NCBI GenBank assembly: GCA_031425035.1
Contig: JANPIN010000018.1
Span: 13,726 to 77,725 of the forward strand
Origin: M3007 sp031425035
GTDB taxonomy: Bacteria > Bacteroidota > Bacteroidia > Chitinophagales > Saprospiraceae
DNA: 64,000 nucleotides
Reading direction: 5' to 3'
In this document: one piece after another, positions 44,640-54,251 of the stretch
How positions within the stretch are numbered: position 1 is the first letter of the stretch
Layout of the letters: each line of letters opens with the position of its first letter
Notes under the pieces: model-generated
Database searches by the model: none
What the model saw: only the letters and a program-made list of their open reading frames with translations
Told to the model about the DNA's origin: nothing
Translations under genes and position numbers: made by a program

Positions 44640-46046
44640 ATGAAATACGACGTTATCGTCATCGGCTCCGGGCCAGGAGGATATGTGGCCGCCATTCGCT
44701 GCGCCCAGCTGGGCCTCAAAACCGCCATCATCGAACGCTATGCTGCCCTGGGCGGCACCTGCCTCAACGTCGGCTGTATTCCCTCCAAGGCGTTGCTCGA
44801 CTCTACGGAACATTACCATGATGCGCACGTGAAATTTAAAACGCACGGCATAGAGATGAAAGACCTGCAGGTAAATATGCCGCAGATGATCAAGCGGAAA
44901 AGCGAAGTGGTGCTGGAAAATAATAAGGGCATTGAGTTTCTGATGAAGAAGAACAAGATCGACGTGCTGCATGGACACGCTTCTTTTATCAGCAAAAACC
45001 GGATTAAAATTGCCGCCTCCAATAACGTGGTGGACGAAGTAGAAACGGATCGCGTGATCATCGCCACCGGCTCGAAACCCATTATGCCGGCTAATTTCAA
45101 CTACGATAAAAAGCGGGTGATCACCAGTACCGAAGCCCTCAATATCGATAAGGTGCCGGCCAGTATGCTGGTCATCGGCGGCGGCGTCATCGGACTGGAA
45201 CTGGGCAGCGTGTACGCCCGGCTCGGTACCGAAGTGCATGTGGTGGAGTACATGGACCGCATTCTGGCCACCATGGACAGCGATTGCAGCCGCGAACTGA
45301 CCAAAAGCCTGAAGGGGCTGAATATGCAGTTCCACCTGCGCCATGCCGTGACCGAAGTAACGCCCTCGAAATCGAAGGTGAAAGTGGTGGCCCAGAGCCG
45401 CGACGATGAAAGCAAAACCATGCGCTGGGAAGTCGATTACTGCCTGGTCGCTATTGGTCGCCGGCCCTATACCGACGGACTGGGTCTGGAAAACATAGGC
45501 ATTACCCTCGACGAAAAGGGCCGCATTCCGGTCAACGAGCACCTGGAAACCAGCGTGCCCGGCATTTACGCCATCGGCGACGTGATCAAAGGCGCCATGC
45601 TGGCCCACAAAGCCGAAGAAGAAGGCGTGTTTGTCGCTGAAACCATGGTCGGCCAGAAACCGCATATTCACTACAACCTCATTCCCGGCGTGGTATACAC
45701 CTGGCCGGAAGCAGCCTCGGTTGGGTATACGGAAGAACAACTCAAAGAAGCCGGTACGCCTTATAAAACGGGTAAATTTCCTTTCCGGGCTTTGGGTCGC
45801 GCCCGCGCCAGCATGGACCTGGACGGCATGGCCAAAATACTATCGCATAAGGATACTGATGAAATTCTCGGTATGCATATCGTCGGTGCCCGCGCGGCGG
45901 ATCTGATCGCGGAAGGCGTGGCGCTCATGGAGTTCCGGGCCTCGGCGGAAGATGCGGCGCGGATGAGCCATGCGCACCCGACCTATGCGGAGGCGATTAA
46001 GGAAGCAGCTTTGGCGGCCACGGGGAACCGGGCAATACATAGCTGA
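44640..46046 (+). CDS. lpdA: Dihydrolipoyl dehydrogenase
   Basis: 468 residues. It reoxidises dihydrolipoamide in pyruvate, 2-oxoglutarate and branched-chain dehydrogenase complexes and in glycine cleavage, linking it to the gcvH gene in this window. The FAD motif is GSGPGG (9-14), the redox disulfide Cys41-Cys46 lies in GGTCLNVGCIPSK, the NAD motif is GGGVIGLELG, and the active His-Glu pair lies in HAHPTYAEAI. Length is normal. No E1 or E2 gene is adjacent. Confidence 0.96.
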   Translation: MKYDVIVIGSGPGGYVAAIRCAQLGLKTAIIERYAALGGTCLNVGCIPSKALLDSTEHYHDAHVKFKTHGIEMKDLQVNMPQMIKRKSEVVLENNKGIEFLMKKNKIDVLHGHASFISKNRIKIAASNNVVDEVETDRVIIATGSKPIMPANFNYDKKRVITSTEALNIDKVPASMLVIGGGVIGLELGSVYARLGTEVHVVEYMDRILATMDSDCSRELTKSLKGLNMQFHLRHAVTEVTPSKSKVKVVAQSRDDESKTMRWEVDYCLVAIGRRPYTDGLGLENIGITLDEKGRIPVNEHLETSVPGIYAIGDVIKGAMLAHKAEEEGVFVAETMVGQKPHIHYNLIPGVVYTWPEAASVGYTEEQLKEAGTPYKTGKFPFRALGRARASMDLDGMAKILSHKDTDEILGMHIVGARAADLIAEGVALMEFRASAEDAARMSHAHPTYAEAIKEAALAATGNRAIHS

Positions 46047-46052
46047 TTTGGT

Positions 46053-46106
46053 AGTGAGACTCTCCAGGGGCTTTTGTAGATCAACAAGCCCATGGAGAGT
46101 CTCACT
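46053..46106. terminator. Long hairpin after lpdA
   Basis: Arms 46053-46073 and 46086-46106 pair at 20 of 21 positions, with a 12-base loop. It fills the gap between the lpdA stop (46046) and the start of the AraC gene. It may terminate lpdA, although only TTTG follows; transcription of the AraC gene must start in or after it. Confidence 0.6.
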
Positions 46107-46114
46107 TTGTGAAC

Positions 46115-47314
46115 ATGAACTACGACATCAACCTCCGCTCCCTCCTCCTCCTGATTGCCATGCTGCAAGGCCTGGTAGTCGCCGGCCTGTTACTGGCGCG
46201 CGGTCTGCGCCGCCGGCAACAGGCCGATTTTTTTTTAACGGCACTGCTCTTTTTCCTGGCCTGCTCCCTGATCGAACATTTCATCGGTTTCCTGGGCGTG
46301 TACGACTATGCGCGGGAACAGGGCCATGACCTGACGTTTTTCCCCTTCGATAATCCGTTTGTATTCGGTCCGCTGACCCTGCTGTATGTCCGGGCACTGA
46401 CCGACGGGCAGTATAGCTGGACGCGGCGCGACGGCTGGCATTTTGTACTGCCTTTACTCTACTATATAATCCATTTTACGGTTTGGGCCCTGCCCACTAC
46501 CGATGCAATTTTGACCAGTACGCCGGGTCATATTTTACAACTCAGCTTTATTATCCTTTTCTATCCGGTTACCGGCTGGTATGTCTGGCAGTCGTTCTGG
46601 CGCTTTTATCATTACCGGCAACTCATCGAGCAGGAATACGCCAACACCGGCCGGATGACGCTCGACTGGCTGCGTATTTTCTTAGTGGCGCTTTCCGCCT
46701 ATCTGGTGTTCGATCTGATTTTTACCGTGATCGCGCAGTGGAATAATTTCTGGTACACCGGCTGGTATTGGCTCAATTTGACCCGGGCGCTGCTCCTGTA
46801 CTATATTTCGGTGACGGGCTGGGCATTTGCACAAAAATCGAGCGTGCAATATTATGCCCTGGAAAAAAGAGCGGTCGATGCCGGACAGGTGCTGAGCGAT
46901 GCGCCGGTCAATACCGCACCGGTTAAACTGGCCCTGAGCCCGGAAGCCGTGGCCCTGCGCCGCCCGCAACTGGCCGCTTTTATGGAAGACCAAAAACCCT
47001 GGCTCGATCCGGAACTTACCCTTTCCCAACTGGCCGAACTAGTCGGGCTCAACGCCTCGCAGTTATCCTTCCTGGTCAACAACGGCTTCGGGCAGAATTT
47101 CAATGACTTTGTCAATACCTACCGGGTGGCAGCCGTGAAAACCAAACTTGGCGCCCCCGATTTTCAACACCTCACCCTGTTGGGTATGGCCTTCGAATCG
47201 GGCTTCAACTCGAAAGCGACCTTCAACCGCGCTTTTAAAAAACTGACGGGACAGGCGCCCAGTGTATGGTCAGCGCAAAGTGGTTTTGAACAACGTCAGA
47301 TTTCAAACGACTGA
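46115..47314 (+). CDS. Membrane-bound AraC-family transcription regulator
   Basis: 399 residues from the ATG at 46115 (GTG at 46109 is an alternative). The N-terminal two thirds carries about seven membrane helices (starting LLLLIAMLQGLVVAGLLLA). Residues about 290-390 are an AraC helix-turn-helix domain (LSQLAELVGLNASQLSFLVN and LLGMAFESGFNSKATFNRAFKKLTG). Such proteins sense signals at the membrane and bind DNA directly. Its targets are unknown; the downstream TonB-type barrel gene is an obvious candidate by position only. Confidence 0.9.
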   Translation: MNYDINLRSLLLLIAMLQGLVVAGLLLARGLRRRQQADFFLTALLFFLACSLIEHFIGFLGVYDYAREQGHDLTFFPFDNPFVFGPLTLLYVRALTDGQYSWTRRDGWHFVLPLLYYIIHFTVWALPTTDAILTSTPGHILQLSFIILFYPVTGWYVWQSFWRFYHYRQLIEQEYANTGRMTLDWLRIFLVALSAYLVFDLIFTVIAQWNNFWYTGWYWLNLTRALLLYYISVTGWAFAQKSSVQYYALEKRAVDAGQVLSDAPVNTAPVKLALSPEAVALRRPQLAAFMEDQKPWLDPELTLSQLAELVGLNASQLSFLVNNGFGQNFNDFVNTYRVAAVKTKLGAPDFQHLTLLGMAFESGFNSKATFNRAFKKLTGQAPSVWSAQSGFEQRQISND

Positions 47315-47355
47315 TAACCAAATATTCAAACCATATAACCACTCAAACTTGCCTA
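47311..47355. repeat. Dispersed intergenic repeat, copy B
   Basis: It matches copy A (27674-27729): block one is 47311-47333 and block two 47338-47357, with a shorter spacer. The left end overlaps the TGA stop of the AraC gene. Confidence 0.55.
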
Positions 47356-47483
47356 TAGTGCCGGGGGGTAGTATCAAATCATAATCCAGGCACTTTTACA
47401 GGTCTCAAATTATCCTTTGCAGCGATTGGCCCCCGGGCTCAGCAGACTTTTGCATCATCAATTCGCAAATAAAACTGCTGACC

Positions 47484-49910
47484 ATGTACAAACATTTTCC
47501 GCTTGCCGTTTTCGTACTCCTCTTACTGGCGACCTGCACCACGCCATTTTTCGCCCAAACCATTAGCGGCTTTGTCCGTACCAGCGCTGGCGAGCCCGCC
47601 GAATTTGCCACTATTAAACTCCTGCATTTTCCCGATAGCGTCCTGGTAGCCGGAACGGTGGCGGACGGCGACGGCGCTTTTGTTTTTCAAAATTTAGTGC
47701 CGGGTGATTATCGGGTACAGTGCGCGCTCATCGGTTATGCCGATGTTTCTTCCGCCTTTATTTCCCTGAAAAAAGATGGGCAGGTTCGCCTGGAGCCGCT
47801 GCTGCTGGGCGCCTCGAACGTACTGCAGGAAGCGACGGTGACCGCAAAACTTCCGACCATCGAACGCCAGATCGATAAAACGGTGGTGAACGTGGAAGGC
47901 TCCACGCTGGCGGCCGGCAATAATGTTTTGGAGTTGCTCCAGCGTTCGCCCGGCGTGGTCATTACCCCGCAGGGCAGCGTGATGCTGGAAGGCAAAAGCG
48001 GCGTGACGATCTTGGTGGACGGCAAGCCGACCCAGCTTTCGGGCGATCAGTTACTGGCTTTTTTACAAAGTATGCCGGGTGAAAGCGTATCTAAAATCGA
48101 GCTGATTACGCGCCCTTCTTCCAAATACGATGCGGAAGGGGTGAGCGGCATCATCAATATCCGTCTGAAAAAAAACCAGAACCTGGGTTTGAACGGCTCT
48201 TTCTCCGCCGGTAATACGCAGGGGATCCACGCCCGTCTGCGCAGCGGTTTAAACCTGAATTATCGTCCCGGGAAAATCAATGTGTTCGGTAACGGCAACC
48301 TGCTGCAGGCGGCCCAGTCGGTCGGACAAACCATCGTACGGTATACCGACGGAAAAGTATTCGAGCAGACCAACCCCCTGCTGGAACGGTTCAAAAGCCA
48401 GTCGTTCAAAGCCGGCGCCGATCTTTTTGCCAGCGACCGCCACACGTTCGGCGTGCTGGTAGTGGGTAATTTTTACCAGAACAACGCCCGGAAACAAAAC
48501 CTGACCCAAATTAGCCAGGAAGGCAAGTCGGTGATCGATAGCAGTTTGCAAAGCCTGATCACGGCCCCCATGCAGAATAATCGCCTGGCCTATAATATCA
48601 ATTACCGCTTTGCCGATACGCTGGGTAATGAACTCACCTTCGATGCCGACCGCATTGTTTTTCGGAGCACCGGCAGCAACTTACTGGACAATAGCTATTT
48701 CGATCTGGAAAACAAATTAACCTCCAGTGATGCCCTGTTCAGCGCCATCGGTTCGGATATTCAAATCTGGTCGCTGAAAACCGACTATGTGAAAAACCGA
48801 AAAAATGGCTGGAAACTGGAAACCGGGGCAAAAATGAACTGGGCTTCTTCCATGAACGACATCCGGAGCGAAATAGCGCGTGGGGGCAACACCCAACCGG
48901 ATGCCGGCCGCACCAACCGCTTCGATTATCGGGAAAACATCGCCGCCGCTTATGCCAATGTGGGTAAAAAAGGGGAGAAGATCAACTGGCAAGTGGGGCT
49001 GCGGGCCGAAGGCACCGATGTGCAGGGTACTTCCACCGACCTGTACGGACAAGTATTGAACAACCCCGACACCACTTATGGGGGCCTGTTCCCTACCGCC
49101 TACCTGCAATACACCCTGAAACCCATGCACCAGCTCGGTATTTCCTACAACCGCCGCCTGAGCCGCCCGGCTTATCAGGATATGAACCCCTTTGTATGGC
49201 AGGCCGATCCATATACCAGCGAGCGCGGCAACCCATATTTGCGCCCGGCTTACACGAATGCCCTGGAACTGACTTATACCTATAAATACGCCGCCAGTGC
49301 ATCGCTGGGGTACAGCCGCACGACCGACCTGGTGAATACGGTCGCCCGGCAGGATGGCGATCAGATTTATACCCAGGCCCAAAATCTGCAACAGCAGGAG
49401 AACATCAGCCTGAATATCAATCTGCCTTTGCCGATTAAAAGCTGGTGGGAAGGGTATATGTGGCTGGGGGTCTGGCATAATCAGTTCCGTTCCACCCTGG
49501 CGGACGATCAGCTGAACGCCGGCTCTTTTGGGGGCGGTTGTTACCTGGGGCAGAATTTCACTTTACCACAGGGCTACGGATTAGAAGCCTCTTTTTGGGC
49601 CCAATTCCCGACGCAAGACGGCTTTTTCTCGAACCGCGGCATTTCGAGCGCCTCTATTGGGGCTAAAAAGTCGCTTTGGAAAAAAACGGCGACGGTAAAA
49701 CTGGCCGTCAACGACCTGTTCCATACGCAGCGCTGGACGCAATCCACGGATTTCGGTTCGGTACGCGGCACCATCAGCAACAACTGGGAAAGTCAGAACG
49801 TCGCCCTGAGTTTTTCCTGGAATTTCGGCAACCAGAACCTGAAAACCCGCAACCGCGATACGGGCGGCGCGGAAGATTCGGCTGGCCGGATCAAAGCACG
49901 CAAAGAATAG
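47484..49910 (+). CDS. Outer-membrane beta-barrel protein, TonB-dependent receptor-like
   Basis: 808 residues with a signal peptide (about 1-25, ending FFAQ). Residues about 27-105 are a carboxypeptidase regulatory-like domain (ISGFVRTSAGEPAEFATIKL), residues about 125-225 a TonB plug (LELLQRSPGVVI, ILVDGKPTQL, IELITRPSSKYDAEG), then a 550-residue OMP_b-brl_3 type barrel. The substrate is unknown; no SusD partner follows, so it is not a standard polysaccharide-utilisation pair. It may be regulated by the upstream membrane AraC protein. Confidence 0.92.
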   Translation: MYKHFPLAVFVLLLLATCTTPFFAQTISGFVRTSAGEPAEFATIKLLHFPDSVLVAGTVADGDGAFVFQNLVPGDYRVQCALIGYADVSSAFISLKKDGQVRLEPLLLGASNVLQEATVTAKLPTIERQIDKTVVNVEGSTLAAGNNVLELLQRSPGVVITPQGSVMLEGKSGVTILVDGKPTQLSGDQLLAFLQSMPGESVSKIELITRPSSKYDAEGVSGIINIRLKKNQNLGLNGSFSAGNTQGIHARLRSGLNLNYRPGKINVFGNGNLLQAAQSVGQTIVRYTDGKVFEQTNPLLERFKSQSFKAGADLFASDRHTFGVLVVGNFYQNNARKQNLTQISQEGKSVIDSSLQSLITAPMQNNRLAYNINYRFADTLGNELTFDADRIVFRSTGSNLLDNSYFDLENKLTSSDALFSAIGSDIQIWSLKTDYVKNRKNGWKLETGAKMNWASSMNDIRSEIARGGNTQPDAGRTNRFDYRENIAAAYANVGKKGEKINWQVGLRAEGTDVQGTSTDLYGQVLNNPDTTYGGLFPTAYLQYTLKPMHQLGISYNRRLSRPAYQDMNPFVWQADPYTSERGNPYLRPAYTNALELTYTYKYAASASLGYSRTTDLVNTVARQDGDQIYTQAQNLQQQENISLNINLPLPIKSWWEGYMWLGVWHNQFRSTLADDQLNAGSFGGGCYLGQNFTLPQGYGLEASFWAQFPTQDGFFSNRGISSASIGAKKSLWKKTATVKLAVNDLFHTQRWTQSTDFGSVRGTISNNWESQNVALSFSWNFGNQNLKTRNRDTGGAEDSAGRIKARKE

Positions 49911-49961
49911 CATACAACCTCCTTTCATCTACGCACCTTTATCACGCATTCAACAGCTTTT

Positions 49962-50330
49962 ATGAAAAACATTTTATTTGCCGTCCTCTTGCTTTTAACT
50001 GCTTGCAACTCTTCTAAAAAGACGACTACCGATCAGCGTGGTGATGCTAGTGATCCGGTCCGGTTCAGCCTGCGTAACAACAGCCTGATGCCCCACAAGT
50101 ATGCTGTAATTGGCTACGAGCCAGGCATGACCGGTAACTGGACCATGATCTGTACCCTAACTCCTGGCGCACAGAAGAAGTTCAAGTGTCCGGTCGGCAC
50201 AAAAATATATTTGGCGGACGACCAGCAGGTCAGTACGGTGATGGGCGGCGGTAATATCCGGAATGACGTACCCCTGCTGATCGTAAAAGCAGAAGACAAT
50301 GGCCAGGTTTTCAAGCTAAACAGGCCCTAA
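49962..50330 (+). CDS. Small lipoprotein of unknown function
   Basis: 122 residues. A lipobox LLTAC (cleavage before Cys15) marks a lipoprotein. The rest has two Cys (MICTLTPG, KFKCPVG) and beta-rich character without a known motif. It lies 51 bases after the barrel gene on the same strand and is probably co-transcribed, so it may be an accessory to it. Confidence 0.75.
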   Translation: MKNILFAVLLLLTACNSSKKTTTDQRGDASDPVRFSLRNNSLMPHKYAVIGYEPGMTGNWTMICTLTPGAQKKFKCPVGTKIYLADDQQVSTVMGGGNIRNDVPLLIVKAEDNGQVFKLNRP

Positions 50331-50345
50331 AACCCGAACACGCTC

Positions 50346-53300
50346 TCACCGGATAATCACCAGGGCTTTTGCGGTTTGCCGGCCATCCTTTTGCCACAGC
50401 AAGTAATATACGCCAGTAGGCAGGCTATAAACCTCCAGGTGTACTTCTGCAGAGCATCCTGGCAGCCACCGCAGACGCGTCCCTTTGGCATCAAACAAGG
50501 CGGCATCTCCGCCAGCGACCGGCAGCAGAAGGGTACAATAGGTGTTTGCCGGGTTGGGAATGATCTGTATGTCCGCCAATGGAGGCGCCACTCCGGATAC
50601 GTTGGACAGGGTGGACACTTGCGTAATGTTCGTATTGGTCGTAATGGGAGAGTTGAAATCGAAGTATATATACGCCCGATTACGCAGGAGACTTCCCAGA
50701 TTGAGGTTCTTTTTTGCCTGTATGGAAAAGCTGAAAAAACCATGACTGGCGGCCTGGTTACTGTTTGAATCAGGCAGTTGAATGTGCTCATACAAAACTT
50801 CCAGTACATGGCCGCTTAATATGCGCCAGCTATACGAATGGCTCGTTCCAAGCACCTTTAAAGTAGTCAAATCCAGGTTCGCATCCAGGGTATCGATCAG
50901 GCGAACCTGCTCCGCTAAATAGGTGCCGGTATTTTGAAAACGGATGGTGTAACGCAACGGACTGCCGGCAGCAACTTGCTGCGGTGAAATATAAGCGCCG
51001 GGCCAAACTTGTTTATCGTTCGGATCGTATGAACCAACGGTCGTTGCAGTAAGCGTAAAATCATTATTGACCGGGGTATAATCGCTCATTTCCGGACTAA
51101 CCGAGGTATGAAAGGAGAGAACCTGGCCCAATGCGACGTCACTATTGACCTGCACACGTACCAGAATATCGGTAGCGCTCAGGAAAGCTATACTATCCAG
51201 TTCCCAGGTGATGGAATCACCGGAAACAGCAGCGGGCGCAGGCTCTGCCGACAGGAAAAGAACGCCGGCCGGTAATTTCAGGCCAATGGCCGCCGCTGGG
51301 TGATTGGTACCGGCGTTGGTAATTGTCAGGTGTAGCTCATTGGTGAAACCTGGCCGGACAGCGGTTGTATTCGCGGCAAAAATGGTCAGATCGGTTACGT
51401 CAGGTTGAATCCAAATGCCAAAATCCTGTTCCTGCCGGTTACCCTGCACCCAGCGGTATGCTGGAAGCACATTTCCATAAGCTACCGGCAAAATGGCGCG
51501 AATGGTATCGGCAGGCAGGTCGAAAACAAGTTGGTAACGGCCTAAAGAATCGGTTAGCGTTAGGTTATCCGATTCAACGGACCATACTTGCTGATTACCC
51601 AGCGCGGGTTCATCGGGCTCTTTCAGGCCATTTTGGTTGTCGTCCCGATAAACAAGCCCGTTGCTGCTGCCTATTTGTACGACTCGTTGCCACAGGCCTT
51701 GTCGGTAAAAAGCGGCATAAATTTTACCATTGCTTTCGGCCAGATGCAGTGCTTCGGTTGCCGCATCCGGTAAGCCGGTAGTGAAGGGCCACCAGTGCGA
51801 TCCCTTATCGTTCGAAAAAATCAGCCCAATACCCGAGCCGGCAGCTATTATAAGGCTGTCGGTCCCGATCATTTGATTAATAACTACCGGATTGGCAGGT
51901 GACCATGGAATGCCCGTCGTAGGTAAAACCTGCCAGTCCGTGCCGTTATCGGAATAGCGCATACTGCTGGTTTGTGGCTGAAAAAAACGGCCGTTTACCC
52001 GATAAATATTGGAGTAACTGGCCCCATTACCAGTCAAAGCGGTCCAGTCGGCAGAACCGGGTACCTGCCGATAAACCTTGCCGGCTTGTGCCACAACGTA
52101 TAGAGTGTCCGCATCAAATAGTACGAATGCACATCCACTGCTGGGACCATAAATAAACTGCGCAGTCGGAAAAGGCTCCAGGGGAATAATGTGAATTTTA
52201 TCCTCATTAGGCACATAGGCCTGGTTATTATGAATGTCAATATCCACTACACCAAAGGCAGATACATTGGGATAATTGATGTAACTCCAGGTTAGTCCAC
52301 CGTCGAGCGACAACTGATCGTAGGCAACGATGGTGTCCGATCCCTGGAAAGCCAGTTGTAAAGCCGACGAGGAAGAGGGCATCGGCAGTTTGGTCCAGTT
52401 GTTACTTCCGCTATCCGCCACATAAAGAAAGAAATCAGCCGCTGCCGCTCTATTGGTCGTTACCGCATACACCTTGCTTCCCGCTTTATAAACCCGGTAT
52501 ACAATATGGCCATAAAAATCCTGACTGGCATTTGTCCAGCTTGTACCGGCATCCGAACTACTATAAAAGCCGTTGATTGAGGAAATTAACCAGGTATTGT
52601 TCGCGCGTAGTAGTTGGCGGGGCACCACCGGCGCCGCAAAAACCTGCCAGGTCTGGCCATAGTCCTCGGTGTAAGCATTGTTTCCATATTTCTGAACAAT
52701 AAGTCCCTTTTTGCCACTTCGGCGTAAATTGACCTCATCCGGCAAAAAACCTGCCGGCAAGGCAACCGGCTGCCAGGTTTGGGCGACATCATAAGAGACG
52801 TGCATGGTGTTAGCGCCACCTCCGGAAAGTTGTGAAATGAGGAAGATCGCAGTGTCCATCACGACGACCTGCGAAGCGTAGTCATTGTTCGGCGGTAAGG
52901 CCCGCGTAAAAAAGGACTTGCCACTGTTTTGCGAGATCGATAAATTACTGCCGTTAAAATAGGCAATTACCGACCCGTTCGCATCGAGCTGACCAGGATT
53001 GCCGGGCCCGCCAAAAAATTGAAAGCTGGCGCCATTATTTTTAGAGCGTACATACGTGCCATCCGGTAATCTGCCGACAATCAGCGCATTGCCGGCTTTT
53101 TTTATATAAGCACTGTTGTAAATAACTTCGCTTGAAACCTCCACGGTCGACCAGGTTTGTGCACCGTCAGTTGTAGTAAGCACTTCCGTATTATGGCCGC
53201 TGCGCAGAATATACAAGGTATCCTTATCGGCTACCCCACCTATGATCGGCGCATCTCCCAGGTTAGTTACCCGAGCCCATTGCAGCCCATCAATAGAGCG

Positions 53301-53513
53301 GTATAGGCCCGTTTCCGACCCCGACCAGTAGGCACCCGCATACTGTTGTATAAAAAATACTTCGCCGCCAAACAGAGCAGGTGCTTGCGTCCATTGGGCA
53401 GTAGATGATGGAGAAAACTGGGTAAAAAAGAAGAGTACTGCAAAAAGGCGGGGTAAAATACAGGCTAACTTGCTTAAAGGTAGTATGCGGCCGGTTAACG
53501 AGGAATTGTTCAT
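50346..53513 (-). CDS. Large secreted beta-propeller protein with T9SS sorting domain
   Basis: 1055 residues with a signal peptide (about 1-39). Residues about 45-600 hold many BNR/YCF48-like propeller repeats (DGAQTWSTVEV, YGQTWQVFA, DAGTSWTNAS, NDKGSHWWPF). A DUF11/DUF7619-like region follows (about 690-960), including GSYDPNDKQVWPG and YTIRFQNTGTYLAEQVRLIDTL, commonly seen in surface proteins of this phylum. The C-terminal 75 residues are a T9SS type A sorting domain (IIPNPANTYCTL to KALVIIR). It may be an adhesin or sialidase-like surface protein; no catalytic site was recognised. Confidence 0.88.
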   Translation of the reverse strand: MNNSSLTGRILPLSKLACILPRLFAVLFFFTQFSPSSTAQWTQAPALFGGEVFFIQQYAGAYWSGSETGLYRSIDGLQWARVTNLGDAPIIGGVADKDTLYILRSGHNTEVLTTTDGAQTWSTVEVSSEVIYNSAYIKKAGNALIVGRLPDGTYVRSKNNGASFQFFGGPGNPGQLDANGSVIAYFNGSNLSISQNSGKSFFTRALPPNNDYASQVVVMDTAIFLISQLSGGGANTMHVSYDVAQTWQPVALPAGFLPDEVNLRRSGKKGLIVQKYGNNAYTEDYGQTWQVFAAPVVPRQLLRANNTWLISSINGFYSSSDAGTSWTNASQDFYGHIVYRVYKAGSKVYAVTTNRAAAADFFLYVADSGSNNWTKLPMPSSSSALQLAFQGSDTIVAYDQLSLDGGLTWSYINYPNVSAFGVVDIDIHNNQAYVPNEDKIHIIPLEPFPTAQFIYGPSSGCAFVLFDADTLYVVAQAGKVYRQVPGSADWTALTGNGASYSNIYRVNGRFFQPQTSSMRYSDNGTDWQVLPTTGIPWSPANPVVINQMIGTDSLIIAAGSGIGLIFSNDKGSHWWPFTTGLPDAATEALHLAESNGKIYAAFYRQGLWQRVVQIGSSNGLVYRDDNQNGLKEPDEPALGNQQVWSVESDNLTLTDSLGRYQLVFDLPADTIRAILPVAYGNVLPAYRWVQGNRQEQDFGIWIQPDVTDLTIFAANTTAVRPGFTNELHLTITNAGTNHPAAAIGLKLPAGVLFLSAEPAPAAVSGDSITWELDSIAFLSATDILVRVQVNSDVALGQVLSFHTSVSPEMSDYTPVNNDFTLTATTVGSYDPNDKQVWPGAYISPQQVAAGSPLRYTIRFQNTGTYLAEQVRLIDTLDANLDLTTLKVLGTSHSYSWRILSGHVLEVLYEHIQLPDSNSNQAASHGFFSFSIQAKKNLNLGSLLRNRAYIYFDFNSPITTNTNITQVSTLSNVSGVAPPLADIQIIPNPANTYCTLLLPVAGGDAALFDAKGTRLRWLPGCSAEVHLEVYSLPTGVYYLLWQKDGRQTAKALVIIR

Positions 53514-53649
53514 TACGTATATTTTAGATCATAACAAAGTTCCCCAAAGCTAGCTGTTCAGCGCCAGCCTACCCGTAATTTAACAGGTAAAAGACAGAAA
53601 ATATCCATTCTGCTGTGCTATGATGCGACTATAAAAGGCCCGGTACCGC

Positions 53650-54069
53650 TTACTCAACCGCAATAACCACTTTGTATTTTTCACTATTGCCATAATCTGC
53701 ACAATCAACCGCATCGGTGTTGACAAAACGAATGGTTTTACCACCGATCGTGGCGCTATTGTTCAAGCCGACCGGATTACTGTTGGTCGTCAGCACAATG
53801 GTTGTGTCAATACCGGATGCAGTGGTGACTTTCAGGGTCGCATCCACGGCGCCTTCCCAGACGCATACGACGTCGCAGGGGCAGCGGTATTCATTGACGC
53901 CGATGAAACATACGGTGACGTCGTGGTCCGTATACGTGGCGCAATCCTCCCAGGCAATCGTCGCCTTCGATCCGCTTACCTGGGGGGTCGTTGTGGCAGG
54001 ATCATTTTTCTTACAAAAAGAAAGGCTCAACAGCAGAACGGTACAGGCAAATAAGATGGGTAGTTTCAT
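53650..54069 (-). CDS. Small Cys-rich lipoprotein
   Basis: 139 residues with a lipobox LSFC (Cys19). The mature part has a YRCPCDVVCVWEGAVDATL segment, a pattern of Cys and Trp found in many small secreted Bacteroidota proteins whose function is unknown. It is probably anchored to a membrane. It stands alone, between two unrelated genes. Confidence 0.72.
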   Translation of the reverse strand: MKLPILFACTVLLLSLSFCKKNDPATTTPQVSGSKATIAWEDCATYTDHDVTVCFIGVNEYRCPCDVVCVWEGAVDATLKVTTASGIDTTIVLTTNSNPVGLNNSATIGGKTIRFVNTDAVDCADYGNSEKYKVVIAVE

Positions 54070-54251
54070 AGTGTAAATCGTGTTTAAAGTTAGAACTACC
54101 CGCTAGACCCGGCTGGCTGGGTTTTCGGTTGGGTTGTCAATAAAATTTGCAGAGCGGCTCTTGCCTATAACTATTCCCCTTTTTGGGAAAGCATATATGA
54201 TAAGCCGCATCTTTGCAGACTGTCAAAAAGATCATGCCTGGTTTATAAAAC

